In this document: piece by piece, positions 6,911 to 14,592 of the stretch
How the letters are laid out: each line of letters begins with the position of its first letter
Numbering within the stretch: the stretch's first letter is position 1
NCBI GenBank assembly: GCA_045576895.1
Contig: JAZNHI010000197.1
Span: forward strand, 1 to 24,157
Direction of reading: 5' to 3'
Source of the DNA: UBA3792 sp045576895
Lineage (GTDB): Bacteria; Bacillota; Clostridia; Christensenellales; CAG-138
DNA: 24,157 bases
Notes under the pieces: model-generated
Told to the model about the DNA's origin: nothing
The model's database searches: none
The model's input: the letters and a program-made list of their open reading frames with translations, nothing else
Position numbers and translations under genes: made by a program

Positions 6911-9466
6911 ATGAACCGACTGCTGCTGGCAATCGACGGAAACAGCCTTCTGTTTCAGGCGTACCACGCCTTTTTCAAAGCAAACCTTACCACGCGCGAC
7001 GGGTTTCCCACCGGCGCGCTGAAGGGCTTCTTTACCAAGCTTCTGGAACTTCTGAAGCAGGAGCCGAGCCACGTGCTCGTCGCGTTCGACGTGCATCAGC
7101 CGACGTTCCGCCACGAGAAATACCCGGATTACAAGCTCGGACGCAAGCCCGCGGACGAGGACCTCAGAAAACAGATGCCCGTCGTGCGCGAGCTTTTACG
7201 AAGCATGGGCGTGGCGGTCATCGAATGCCCCGGGTTCGAGGGCGACGACATCCTCGGCACCTTTGCGCGAAAAGCCGAGGCGGCGGGCATGGACACGCTG
7301 ATCGCGACCGGCGACCGAGATTCGTTCCAGCTGATCACCGACCGCACAAAGATCTACTATACCAAGGACAATTCGATCGTCGATGCGGCGGCGCTTCTTG
7401 AAAAGTACGGACTGACGCCGGACCGCATGCGCGATCTCAAAGCGCTGATGGGCGACAGCTCGGACCACATCCCGGGCGTTGCGGGCGTCGGCGAAAAGAC
7501 CGCGCTGAAGCTGCTGTCCGAATACGGCGATCTCGAGAGCGTGCTTTCGCATGTGGGCGAGGTCAAGGGCAAGCTCGGCGAACGGCTTGCCGCGGAAGCC
7601 GAAAACGCGCGCTTTTCCTACTGGCTCGGCACGATCGCGACCGACGCGCCGGTTGCCGAATCGCTCGACGACTGCGCGTTCGATTTCGAAAAGACGGGCG
7701 GCGCAAAGCAGCGGCTCTACGAGCTTGAACTGAACAGCATCGCCGACAGGCTTCCCGGCGGGGAGCCGCCGAAGCAGGACGACGCGGTTCCGGAGGTCGA
7801 AACGATCCCGGTCACCGATCCGGAGGGCATGCAGAAGGCACTCGATGCACTGCGGGATTGCGAAGCGATTGCCGTGACCGCATTTCCGTCGCTGTCGTTT
7901 GCCGGATCGGCGGATCGCGCCTACGTGCTGACGGCGGGCGAAACGCTGTTCGACGCGTGTATGGACGAGAACGAGGCATACCGCATGCTCGGCGCGTTCA
8001 TTCTTTCGCACAAAAAGCCGATGCTCGCCTTCGACGCAAAGACGGTGTTTCATCGCTGCGGGTTCCCGGCAGACGCGCTCCCGGCGCTGCGATTCGACGC
8101 GATGCTTTCGGATTATCTTCTGCAGAGCAATCGCCCCGTCGAAAACTACGAAACATTGTGCCGCGCATGGCTGAAGACCGAGAAGGCAAGCCCGGCGCAT
8201 CTGTTCGCGCTTTGCCCGCGCATGGAGCGCGCGATCGAAGAAAACGGGCTCGCATCCCTTGAACACGACGTGGAGCTTCCGCTTCTGAACGTGCTGTACG
8301 GCATGGAGGAGATCGGCTTTATGACCGACGAAACCGTTCTCTCAGAACTGCACACGCGCTTTTCCGAAGCGGCGGGCACGCTCGAAGCCCGCATCTATGA
8401 CGCGGCGGGGGAACGGTTCAACATTCTTTCCACCAAACAGCTCGGCAGGATCCTCTTTGAAAAGCTCGGGCTCCCGTCCGGCAAGAAGACGAAAACGGGC
8501 TTTTCGACCGACGCCGATACGCTTGAGGCGATCGCACCGCTGCATCCGATCGTGGGCGACGTGCTGCAGTACCGCTTCCTGATGAAGCTCGACAGCACGT
8601 TCGTCGAAGGGCTGCTGAAACAGCGCGACGCCAACGGACGCATCCATTCGCGGTTCATGCAGTGCGTGACGGCGACCGGACGCATCTCCAGCACCGAGCC
8701 GAACTTACAGAACATTCCGGTCCGCACACCGGAGGGCAGGGAGATCCGCAAGGCGTTCATCCCGAGCGAGGGGAACGTGCTGGTCGGCGCGGACTATTCG
8801 CAGATCGAGCTTCGGCTGCTTGCGCACATCAGCGGTGACGAGAGCTTTATCGCGGCGTTCAACAGCGGTGAGGACATCCACGCCCGCACGGCGGCGGAGG
8901 TCTTTCACGTGCCGCTCGAAAGCGTCACGTCGGAGCTTCGCAGCGCGGCGAAGGCGGTCAACTTCGGCATCGTCTACGGCATTTCCGATTTCGGGCTTGC
9001 GCGCAATCTCGGCGTGTCGGTCCAAACGGCGGCGGGCTATATCCGCAAGTATTTCGAGCGCTATCCGAAGGTGCAGGCATATCTTAAGGAGAGCGTCGCC
9101 CGCGCAAAGGAGCGCGGCTGCGCGGAGACCCTGTTCGGGCGCAAGCGTCCGCTGCCGGAACTTTCCGCAAGCAACTACAATGTCCGGCAGTTCGGCGAGC
9201 GCGTCGCTATGAACATGCCGATCCAGGGCACTGCCGCGGACGTCATCAAGATCGCCATGGTGCGGGTCGACCGCGCGCTGAGAGACGGCGGGTTCAAGGC
9301 GAGACTGGTGCTGCAGATCCACGACGAGCTGATCGTCGACACCCCGCGGGAAGAAGCGGAGCGCGTGGAGCGGCTGATGCAGCAGGCAATGGAGGGCGTG
9401 GCGGACTTTTCCGTGCGGCTCGTTGCCGAGGCAAAATGCGGAGAAAGCTGGTTTGAAACAAAATGA
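6911..9466 (+). CDS. polA: DNA polymerase I
   Basis: This 851-residue protein does repair and Okazaki-fragment synthesis. The N-terminal part (about 1-290) is a 5'-3' exonuclease: LLAIDGNSLLFQAYHAFF, GFEGDDILGTFA, ATGDRDSFQLI and the helix-hairpin-helix GVAGVGEKTALKLL. The polymerase palm and fingers show motif A DYSQIELR (Asp628), motif B RSAAKAVNFGIVYG and motif C QIHDELIVD (Asp805). The middle domain (about 300-470) keeps the fold but lacks the DxE of Exo I: the place reads AIAVTAF, so proofreading is probably lost, as in many Gram-positive Pol I enzymes. The ribosome site is GAGG before 6911. The stop overlaps coaE by four bases (ATGA), making it the first gene of a tight operon. Confidence 0.97.
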   Translation: MNRLLLAIDGNSLLFQAYHAFFKANLTTRDGFPTGALKGFFTKLLELLKQEPSHVLVAFDVHQPTFRHEKYPDYKLGRKPADEDLRKQMPVVRELLRSMGVAVIECPGFEGDDILGTFARKAEAAGMDTLIATGDRDSFQLITDRTKIYYTKDNSIVDAAALLEKYGLTPDRMRDLKALMGDSSDHIPGVAGVGEKTALKLLSEYGDLESVLSHVGEVKGKLGERLAAEAENARFSYWLGTIATDAPVAESLDDCAFDFEKTGGAKQRLYELELNSIADRLPGGEPPKQDDAVPEVETIPVTDPEGMQKALDALRDCEAIAVTAFPSLSFAGSADRAYVLTAGETLFDACMDENEAYRMLGAFILSHKKPMLAFDAKTVFHRCGFPADALPALRFDAMLSDYLLQSNRPVENYETLCRAWLKTEKASPAHLFALCPRMERAIEENGLASLEHDVELPLLNVLYGMEEIGFMTDETVLSELHTRFSEAAGTLEARIYDAAGERFNILSTKQLGRILFEKLGLPSGKKTKTGFSTDADTLEAIAPLHPIVGDVLQYRFLMKLDSTFVEGLLKQRDANGRIHSRFMQCVTATGRISSTEPNLQNIPVRTPEGREIRKAFIPSEGNVLVGADYSQIELRLLAHISGDESFIAAFNSGEDIHARTAAEVFHVPLESVTSELRSAAKAVNFGIVYGISDFGLARNLGVSVQTAAGYIRKYFERYPKVQAYLKESVARAKERGCAETLFGRKRPLPELSASNYNVRQFGERVAMNMPIQGTAADVIKIAMVRVDRALRDGGFKARLVLQIHDELIVDTPREEAERVERLMQQAMEGVADFSVRLVAEAKCGESWFETK

Positions 9467-10059
9467 CGCGCATCATCGGCATCACCGGCGGCATCGGTTC
9501 CGGAAAGAGCACGCTTGCAAACTGCTTCCTTGCGCACGGCGTTCCGGTGATCGACGCGGACGAGATCTCGCGCTTGGCTCTGACGCCAGCTTCGGACTGC
9601 TTCCCGGCGGTGGTCGAGCTGTTCGGAAACGAGGCGAAAAAGCCGGACGGAACGCTCGACCGCGCATATATAGCGGCAAAGGTCTTCGCGGACAGCTATG
9701 CGCGCGATGCGCTGAACGGCATCGTGCATCCGTTCGTGATCCGGGAGATGCTGAAGCGGAGCGGAGAGAGCGATTCGCCGTTCGTCGCGTGGGACGTCCC
9801 GCTGCTGTTTGAAAGCGGCGTCGACGCATTCTGCGCGTGCACGGTCGCCGTTCTGTGCGGCGAAGAGATCCGCGTTGCACGGGCGATGCGGCGGGACGGC
9901 GCAAACGAAGAACAGATCCGCGTACGCATCCGCGCGCAGATCACCGACGAAACGCGTGCCGCGCTTGCAACCTACACGATCCGCAACGAAGGAACGCTCG
10001 ACGCGTTTTATGCCGAGGCGGACACGCTGATCGGAACCATATTGGAGGAACTTTTATGA
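9463..10059 (+). CDS. coaE: Dephospho-CoA kinase
   Basis: CoaE phosphorylates the 3'-OH of dephospho-CoA with ATP, the last step of coenzyme A synthesis in the cytoplasm. The 198-residue protein has the normal length. It opens with the P-loop ITGGIGSGKST (residues 7-17), then VIDADEISR, the substrate-binding aspartate region that follows the P-loop in this family, and later VAWDVPLLFESG and a lid region rich in Arg. The start codon overlaps the polA stop (ATGA), and its own stop overlaps the next start in the same way, so expression is translationally coupled on both sides. The polA-coaE pairing is common in Bacillota. Confidence 0.95.
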   Translation: MTRIIGITGGIGSGKSTLANCFLAHGVPVIDADEISRLALTPASDCFPAVVELFGNEAKKPDGTLDRAYIAAKVFADSYARDALNGIVHPFVIREMLKRSGESDSPFVAWDVPLLFESGVDAFCACTVAVLCGEEIRVARAMRRDGANEEQIRVRIRAQITDETRAALATYTIRNEGTLDAFYAEADTLIGTILEELL

Positions 10060-10679
10060 ATGAAACGGCTGAAAACACGCCTCGCATGAGCAAACGGCAG
10101 AAGACGGCGCTGATCGTGCTTGCCATGATCGCGTTCTGTCTGATCCTGACCGCGGTCACCGTGTTCTGGATTCTGCCTTCGGTGATGCGTTCGCGGTTTC
10201 AACTGAAGTATACCGAGCTGATTTTGAAATACAGCGCCGAATACGATCTCGAACCGTCGTTCGTCGCGGGCGTCATCTGCGTTGAGAGCAAGTACAAATC
10301 CGACGCGGTCAGCCGCGCGGGGGCAAGGGGCTTGATGCAGATCATGCCGGAGACCGGCGCGGAGATCGCCGAAGCGCTCGGCGAACCGTATGCGGTCGAC
10401 AATCTCTTCGATCCGGACACCTCGATCCGCTACGGATGCTTCTATCTCCGTCAGCAGCTCGACCGGTTCGACGGCAACAAGGCGGTTGCGCTCGCGGCAT
10501 ATAATGCGGGACCGAACAAGGCGGCGCTGTGGCTGTCCGAATATGGGCTTGACAGCCGCGGACGGATCGCCTATATTCCCTATGAGGAAACAAGGAATTA
10601 CGTCAACCGCGTGCTGCAGGCACAGGAAAACTACGAGAACCTCTATCCGGAGGCGCTCGCGATCAAAACGGAGGAATAA
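10056..10679 (+). CDS. Membrane-anchored lytic transglycosylase (SLT domain)
   Basis: The protein has 207 residues from the ATG at 10056; this start is chosen because GGAGG (10044-10048) precedes it and it overlaps the coaE stop as ATGA, although the frame is open further upstream. A basic cytoplasmic start is followed by one membrane segment (about residues 20-45), then a lysozyme-like SLT domain outside the cell. The catalytic Glu77 lies in VICVESKYKSDAV. GARGLMQIMPETG, the family motif LAAYNAGP and YVNRVL near the end complete the signature. It would cut the glycan chains of peptidoglycan between MurNAc and GlcNAc with anhydro product formation. The stop TAA is directly followed by the lspA ATG. 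Confidence 0.93.
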   Translation: MNETAENTPRMSKRQKTALIVLAMIAFCLILTAVTVFWILPSVMRSRFQLKYTELILKYSAEYDLEPSFVAGVICVESKYKSDAVSRAGARGLMQIMPETGAEIAEALGEPYAVDNLFDPDTSIRYGCFYLRQQLDRFDGNKAVALAAYNAGPNKAALWLSEYGLDSRGRIAYIPYEETRNYVNRVLQAQENYENLYPEALAIKTEE

Positions 10680-11420
10680 ATGCTGATTTTCTGGACGGCA
10701 CTGATCGTGCTCTTTCTCGACCAGTTTTCAAAATACTGGATCATGTCCTCGCACGTGGTCGGCACGCTCGGCTACACGGGGTCGTGGTACGACGTCAACG
10801 CGCTCCGGGCGTTTCTGGCGCAGGGATCGGTCGCGCAGCAGAATGCGATCCCGCGTAACGGAACGTTCATCGTTCTGAGCTTCACGCCGAACGACGCCGC
10901 GCTTTGGGGACTCGGCAGCGGCAATCCGTGGGCGTCTCGGCTGCTGCTTGCGCTGACCGCGGTCTTCATCTTTCTGCTGCTGTTCTTCACCGTCCGTTCC
11001 GGGAAGAAGCTGCCGAAACTTTCCCGTCTGATCGCAGGACTACTGATCGGCGGTTCGATCGGCAATCTGTACGACCGTATCGCGTTCGGCTATGTGCGCG
11101 ATATGATCTGCACGAAGTTCATCGACTTCCCGATCTTCAACATCGCGGATTCCGCGATCTGCATTGCGATCGCATTATTGGTGTTTGAGGCGTTCTTCAA
11201 AAAGCTCGGACTGTTCGAGTGCTTCGAGGACGAATACCGCAGCCTGTTCCGTTTGCCCACGCGCGAGGAGGCGGAGAAGGCGGCGAAGGAACGGAAAAAG
11301 AACAGGCTGTCGCGCTTTGAAGAGCTGATCCCGGAGGACGAGGAAACGGAAGACGCGGAGGAAACGCATGGAGACGGAAACGATCCTGCTGATCGCGGAG
11401 ACGGCGGAAAAGCGGATTGA
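10680..11420 (+). CDS. lspA: Signal peptidase II (prolipoprotein peptidase), enlarged form
   Basis: LspA removes the signal peptide of diacylglyceryl-modified lipoproteins in the membrane. Conserved pieces are Asp14 in LFLDQFSKYWI, GGSIGNLYDRIAFGYVRDMI and FPIFNIADSAI, which carry the conserved and catalytic aspartates. Four membrane segments are plausible. Two things are odd. About 40 extra residues (roughly 27-66) lie in the first outer loop, where the family's NxGaAFG motif is replaced by FTPNDAALWGLG. A charged Glu/Lys-rich tail follows after about residue 178, giving 246 residues against the usual 150-170. The start directly follows the preceding stop. The last 53 bases overlap rluD. A likely client, the lipoprotein at 12432, lies two genes downstream. 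Confidence 0.88.
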   Translation: MLIFWTALIVLFLDQFSKYWIMSSHVVGTLGYTGSWYDVNALRAFLAQGSVAQQNAIPRNGTFIVLSFTPNDAALWGLGSGNPWASRLLLALTAVFIFLLLFFTVRSGKKLPKLSRLIAGLLIGGSIGNLYDRIAFGYVRDMICTKFIDFPIFNIADSAICIAIALLVFEAFFKKLGLFECFEDEYRSLFRLPTREEAEKAAKERKKNRLSRFEELIPEDEETEDAEETHGDGNDPADRGDGGKAD

Positions 11421-12312
11421 CACATATCTTGCCGCAAATACCGAGCTTTCCCGATCGAAGATCAAAAAGCTGATCACAGACGGCGCGGTCGAGCGAAACG
11501 GCAAGCCCTGCAAGGCGAACGCCGAGGTCCGACCGGGCGACGCGATTCGCCTGCGCGTTCCGGAGGAGAACGGTGACGCGTTTCCGGAGCCGGAGGATAT
11601 TCCATTGGATGTCGTATATGAGGACGACGATCTTGCCGTGATCAACAAGCCGAAGGGCATGGTCGTGCATCCCGCACCGGGGAATCCGTCCGGCACGCTC
11701 GTCAACGCGCTTTTATATCGCTTCCGGACGCTTTCGAACACGGGCGGCGCGATCCGTCCCGGCATCGTGCACCGGATCGACCGGCTGACAAGCGGACTGC
11801 TCGTCGTTGCGAAAAACGACACCGCGCACGAAGCGCTTGCCAAGCAGTTTGCCCTGCACACCGCGCACCGCGAGTATCTCTGCATCGTGCACGGCAATCT
11901 GAAGGAGGACAGCGGCACTGTCGACGCGCCGATCGGCAGGCACAAGACCGACCGCAAGCGCATGGCGGTCACAGAGGACGGACGGAGAGCCGTGACGCAC
12001 TGGCGCGTCCTGGAGCGGTTCGGCACGGAAACGCTGCTGGATGTTGCGCTCGAGACGGGCCGCACGCACCAGATCCGCGTGCACATGGCGTACATCAAGC
12101 ATCCGATCGTCGGCGACGAGGTTTACGGATCCGCCGCGCCGAAGCTCGGATTGAACGGACAGGCGCTGCACGGCTACCGGCTGACGTTCACGCATCCGAA
12201 GACGGGGGAGGCGATGACGTTTACCGCGCCGCTGCCGGAGGATTTCAGAACGGCGCTCGTGCGGCTCTGCGGACGGATCCCCGAATCGGTGTCCGAACTT
12301 GTCGGATCGTGA
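11368..12312 (+). CDS. RluD-family ribosomal large-subunit pseudouridine synthase
   Basis: The enzyme turns uridines in 23S rRNA into pseudouridine. The 314 residues have the standard length. An N-terminal S4 RNA-binding domain (about 14-65: RIDTYLAANTELSRSKIKKL) is followed by the catalytic domain with NKPKGMVVHPAPGN and HRIDRLTSGLLVVAK, in which Asp138 is the catalytic residue. ETGRTHQIRVHMAYI and PIVGDEVYG are further family motifs. GGAGG (11357-11361) precedes the ATG at 11368, which lies inside lspA, so the two genes overlap by 53 bases in different frames. Which of the RluC/RluD-type sites it modifies cannot be told from sequence, so no symbol is given. Confidence 0.92.
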   Translation: METETILLIAETAEKRIDTYLAANTELSRSKIKKLITDGAVERNGKPCKANAEVRPGDAIRLRVPEENGDAFPEPEDIPLDVVYEDDDLAVINKPKGMVVHPAPGNPSGTLVNALLYRFRTLSNTGGAIRPGIVHRIDRLTSGLLVVAKNDTAHEALAKQFALHTAHREYLCIVHGNLKEDSGTVDAPIGRHKTDRKRMAVTEDGRRAVTHWRVLERFGTETLLDVALETGRTHQIRVHMAYIKHPIVGDEVYGSAAPKLGLNGQALHGYRLTFTHPKTGEAMTFTAPLPEDFRTALVRLCGRIPESVSELVGS

Positions 12313-12353
12313 AGCTTTTTTGAAAACACATGCAGCATTTTTACGAGTTGCGG

Positions 12354-12362
12354 TGTCATAAT
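12354..12362 (+). promoter_or_regulatory. Possible extended -10 promoter for the DUF885 lipoprotein gene
   Basis: TGTCATAAT resembles an extended -10 element in the 119-base gap after rluD. No clear -35 hexamer stands 17 bases upstream. No proper terminator is seen in the gap, so read-through from the polA operon is also possible. Confidence 0.3.
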
Positions 12363-12431
12363 AAACGGGAGCTTTCTGCAAAGAACGGAATCGGTCTTTT
12401 TGCATAGAAACATACAAAGGAGAAAATGAAT

Positions 12432-14306
12432 ATGAACAGAACAAAACGGATCATTGCGCTGCTGCTTGCAGGCGTTATGCTGCTCGGTGCTTTGGGCTGC
12501 ATCTGCAGACCGAAACCGAAGACGGAGGGCGAGGCACAAAACACGCCGCAGCCCGCCGCGACGACGGCGCCCGCCGCAACGGAGGCGCCTGCCGCAACGG
12601 AGGAACCGGCAGCAACGGAGGAACCGGCGACGCCCGAACCGCAGCCGGAGATGAGCGAGGCGGAAAAAGCGTTCTGGGCGCTCGACGATGAACTGTTCCT
12701 GGATCGCGCGACCTCAGACATCACGTCGCTCGATCAGTACTGCACAAACCCCGCGGATTTCGGCATCGACGAAGCGACGGTCCCGGTCACGCTCGGCGAG
12801 TTCACCGAAGAAGAGAACAACAAGTGGGTCGAAAAGTGCGTTGCGTGGCGCGCTAAGCTCGATACGATTGACAGAAGCCAGCTCCCGGAGCAGCTGCAGT
12901 TCGCATACGATACCTACTGCCGCTATTTCGATATGGAGATCGAGTCGAAGGACTGGTTCTACAATTACGAGCCGCTCGACGAGTACGTCGGTCTGCATAT
13001 GAACATGCCGCTGTTCTTCGGCCTGTACAGCTTCAAGGACGAACAGGACATCCGGAACTATCTGGCGCTGATGGCGGATACGCCGCGCTACTTCGGACAG
13101 GTGCTCGCTTTTGAGCAGGAGCGTGCAAACCGCGGATTCTTCATGACCGCGGAAATGCTCGACGTCATCCTCGAGGATCTCAAGACCGTTGCGGAAAGCG
13201 GTGAGACGAGCTATCTCCACGGTACCTTCCGCGAGGCGATGGAGAAACAGGAATACCTCTCGGCGGAACAGCGCGAAGCGTATATCGCACAGAACGACGA
13301 GCTTGTGAAGACCGCTTGGGTCGAAGCGTATCAGCTTCTGCACGACGGGCTGGAGCAGCTTCGCCCGAAGTGCCGCGCGCGCGTCGGCGCATATGAACAG
13401 GGCGGCGCTGCGTTTGACTACTACTGCTGGAAGATGAAGGCGGAGGCGTCGAACAACCGCACGGTGCAGGATGAAATCAGATTCCTCGAAAACTGCAATG
13501 CAACGGTCTATACGATCTTCCTCACCTCGGCAATGAAGTGCTATGCGGAGCTGATGAACGTGCTGGGCGGCGGCGATCAGATCACGACAGGGTCTCTGCA
13601 GGGCGATGAAGCGTATCTCAAGACGCTGATGCCGAAGCTCGTTCCGCCGATGCCGGAGGTCGAGGTGGAGTATGTCGAGATCCCGAAGGAGCTGCAGGAA
13701 AGCTTCAGCCCTGCGGCATATATGACGCCTTCGCTGGACGGTTATCAGCACAACATCATCCTGACGAACCCGAAGGACCAGGAGCATTACAGCATGTCGA
13801 CGCTCGCGCACGAAGGGTTCCCGGGACATATGTACCAGTTCACCTACCAGTATGCGCTCGGCACGATCCCGAAGTTCCAGCTGATGATCGAAACGAACGG
13901 ATACGCTGAATCGTGGTCGACCAATGCGGAATGGAACATTGCGCAGATCAACGAAAAATACGGCACAGACCTTTCGATCGCGATCTTTTTGAACGAGTAT
14001 TTCGGCAACATTCTTGCCACGCTCGTTTCGCTGAAGGTCAACGGACAGGGCGCGACGGTTGAGGAAATCGAGGAATACCTGAATCAATGGGGGCTCGGCT
14101 CCGTGGCGCAGACCTTCTACGATCTTGCGATCGATATGCCGATCTACTATTTCAAGTACACCGGCGGCTTCTGCGAGCTGTTCGACCTTACGAACCGCTG
14201 CCATATGGGCGACAACGTTGCGTTCTTTACGGAATATCTGCACTGGGGGCCGAGCTACTTCGACCTTCTGAACGAACGTATGGAAGCCTGGGCAAAAGCG
14301 CAATAA
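12432..14306 (+). CDS. DUF885-family lipoprotein, putative zinc metallopeptidase
   Basis: This 624-residue protein starts with a lipoprotein signal: MNRTKR, a hydrophobic core and the lipobox-like GALGC. A short Pro/Ala/Thr/Glu repeat linker follows (PAATEEPAATEEP, about residues 40-75), then a DUF885 domain. The putative zinc site is HEGFPGH (His460, Glu461, His466), with ESWSTNAEW downstream. It is probably an exported, lipid-anchored carboxypeptidase- or aminopeptidase-like enzyme for peptides, but family members have few known substrates. Two in-frame ATGs are close: 12426 lies only three bases after GGAG (12419-12422), while 12432 lies nine bases after it, so 12432 is preferred. Maturation would depend on the nearby lspA. 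Confidence 0.87.
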   Translation: MNRTKRIIALLLAGVMLLGALGCICRPKPKTEGEAQNTPQPAATTAPAATEAPAATEEPAATEEPATPEPQPEMSEAEKAFWALDDELFLDRATSDITSLDQYCTNPADFGIDEATVPVTLGEFTEEENNKWVEKCVAWRAKLDTIDRSQLPEQLQFAYDTYCRYFDMEIESKDWFYNYEPLDEYVGLHMNMPLFFGLYSFKDEQDIRNYLALMADTPRYFGQVLAFEQERANRGFFMTAEMLDVILEDLKTVAESGETSYLHGTFREAMEKQEYLSAEQREAYIAQNDELVKTAWVEAYQLLHDGLEQLRPKCRARVGAYEQGGAAFDYYCWKMKAEASNNRTVQDEIRFLENCNATVYTIFLTSAMKCYAELMNVLGGGDQITTGSLQGDEAYLKTLMPKLVPPMPEVEVEYVEIPKELQESFSPAAYMTPSLDGYQHNIILTNPKDQEHYSMSTLAHEGFPGHMYQFTYQYALGTIPKFQLMIETNGYAESWSTNAEWNIAQINEKYGTDLSIAIFLNEYFGNILATLVSLKVNGQGATVEEIEEYLNQWGLGSVAQTFYDLAIDMPIYYFKYTGGFCELFDLTNRCHMGDNVAFFTEYLHWGPSYFDLLNERMEAWAKAQ

Positions 14307-14310
14307 ACGC

Positions 14311-14338
14311 TTGACAATCGCGAAAAAAGTGGTAAACT
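14311..14338 (+). promoter_or_regulatory. Sigma-A promoter of the valS T-box transcript
   Basis: A perfect TTGACA (14311-14316), a 16-base spacer and TAAACT (14333-14338) stand just five bases after the stop of the DUF885 gene. The T-box leader begins a few bases downstream. Confidence 0.8.
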
Positions 14339-14344
14339 GCATAA

Positions 14345-14577
14345 AAAGACTTTGAAAAAGAGGAGTACGCGTCTGAGCCGTCAGAGATCCGTTCCCCGGC
14401 TGAAAGAACGGTCGGTCGAAAACGCAGAAGGTCGCTTTTGAGTCGGTGCGGCGAAACGAGTAACCGCGCCCGGGTAAGCCCCGTTATCGGCCAAGAGAGA
14501 AACAGATCCGTCTGTTTAACAAAGGTGGTACCGCGTACGCTCACTTCGTCCTTTGACGAAGTGGGCGTATATTTTTT
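14345..14577 (+). promoter_or_regulatory. Valine T-box leader of valS
   Basis: The region between promoter and valS is a T-box riboswitch that senses uncharged tRNA-Val. The T-box core GGTGGTACCGCG is at 14524-14535; its TGG pairs with the free CCA end of the tRNA. The specifier is read as GTC (Val, 14431-14433), inside GAAGGTCGCTTTTGAGTC, matching the gene it controls. Stem I begins near GAGGAGTACG (about 14361). The leader ends in a terminator (14536-14577) that the antiterminator would disrupt. Low charged tRNA-Val therefore raises valS transcription. Confidence 0.92.
14536..14577 (+). terminator. T-box attenuator terminator
   Basis: TACGCTCACTTCGTC and GACGAAGTGGGCGTA pair over 15 bp (one G-U) around the loop CTTT, followed by TATATTTTTT. 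It competes with the T-box antiterminator and ends just before the valS ribosome site. Confidence 0.92.
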
Positions 14578-14592
14578 GAAGGAGTAAGAAGT

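Noticed and set aside
5033..7114. Minus-strand frame of 693 codons
   Set aside because: It is antisense to the kinase-like, phosphorylase and polA genes; its composition is typical of a GC-rich shadow frame. The same holds for the long minus frames at 2029-3837, 12714-14342, 14227-15828, 15973-17679 and 21533-22924.
9837..10055. Longer start for the lytic transglycosylase
   Set aside because: The extension lies inside coaE and has no family match; ATG 10056 has GGAGG and the ATGA overlap.
12311..12345. Terminator after rluD
   Set aside because: T-runs are present, but only a four-base stem (ATGC/GCAT) with too small a loop could be found.
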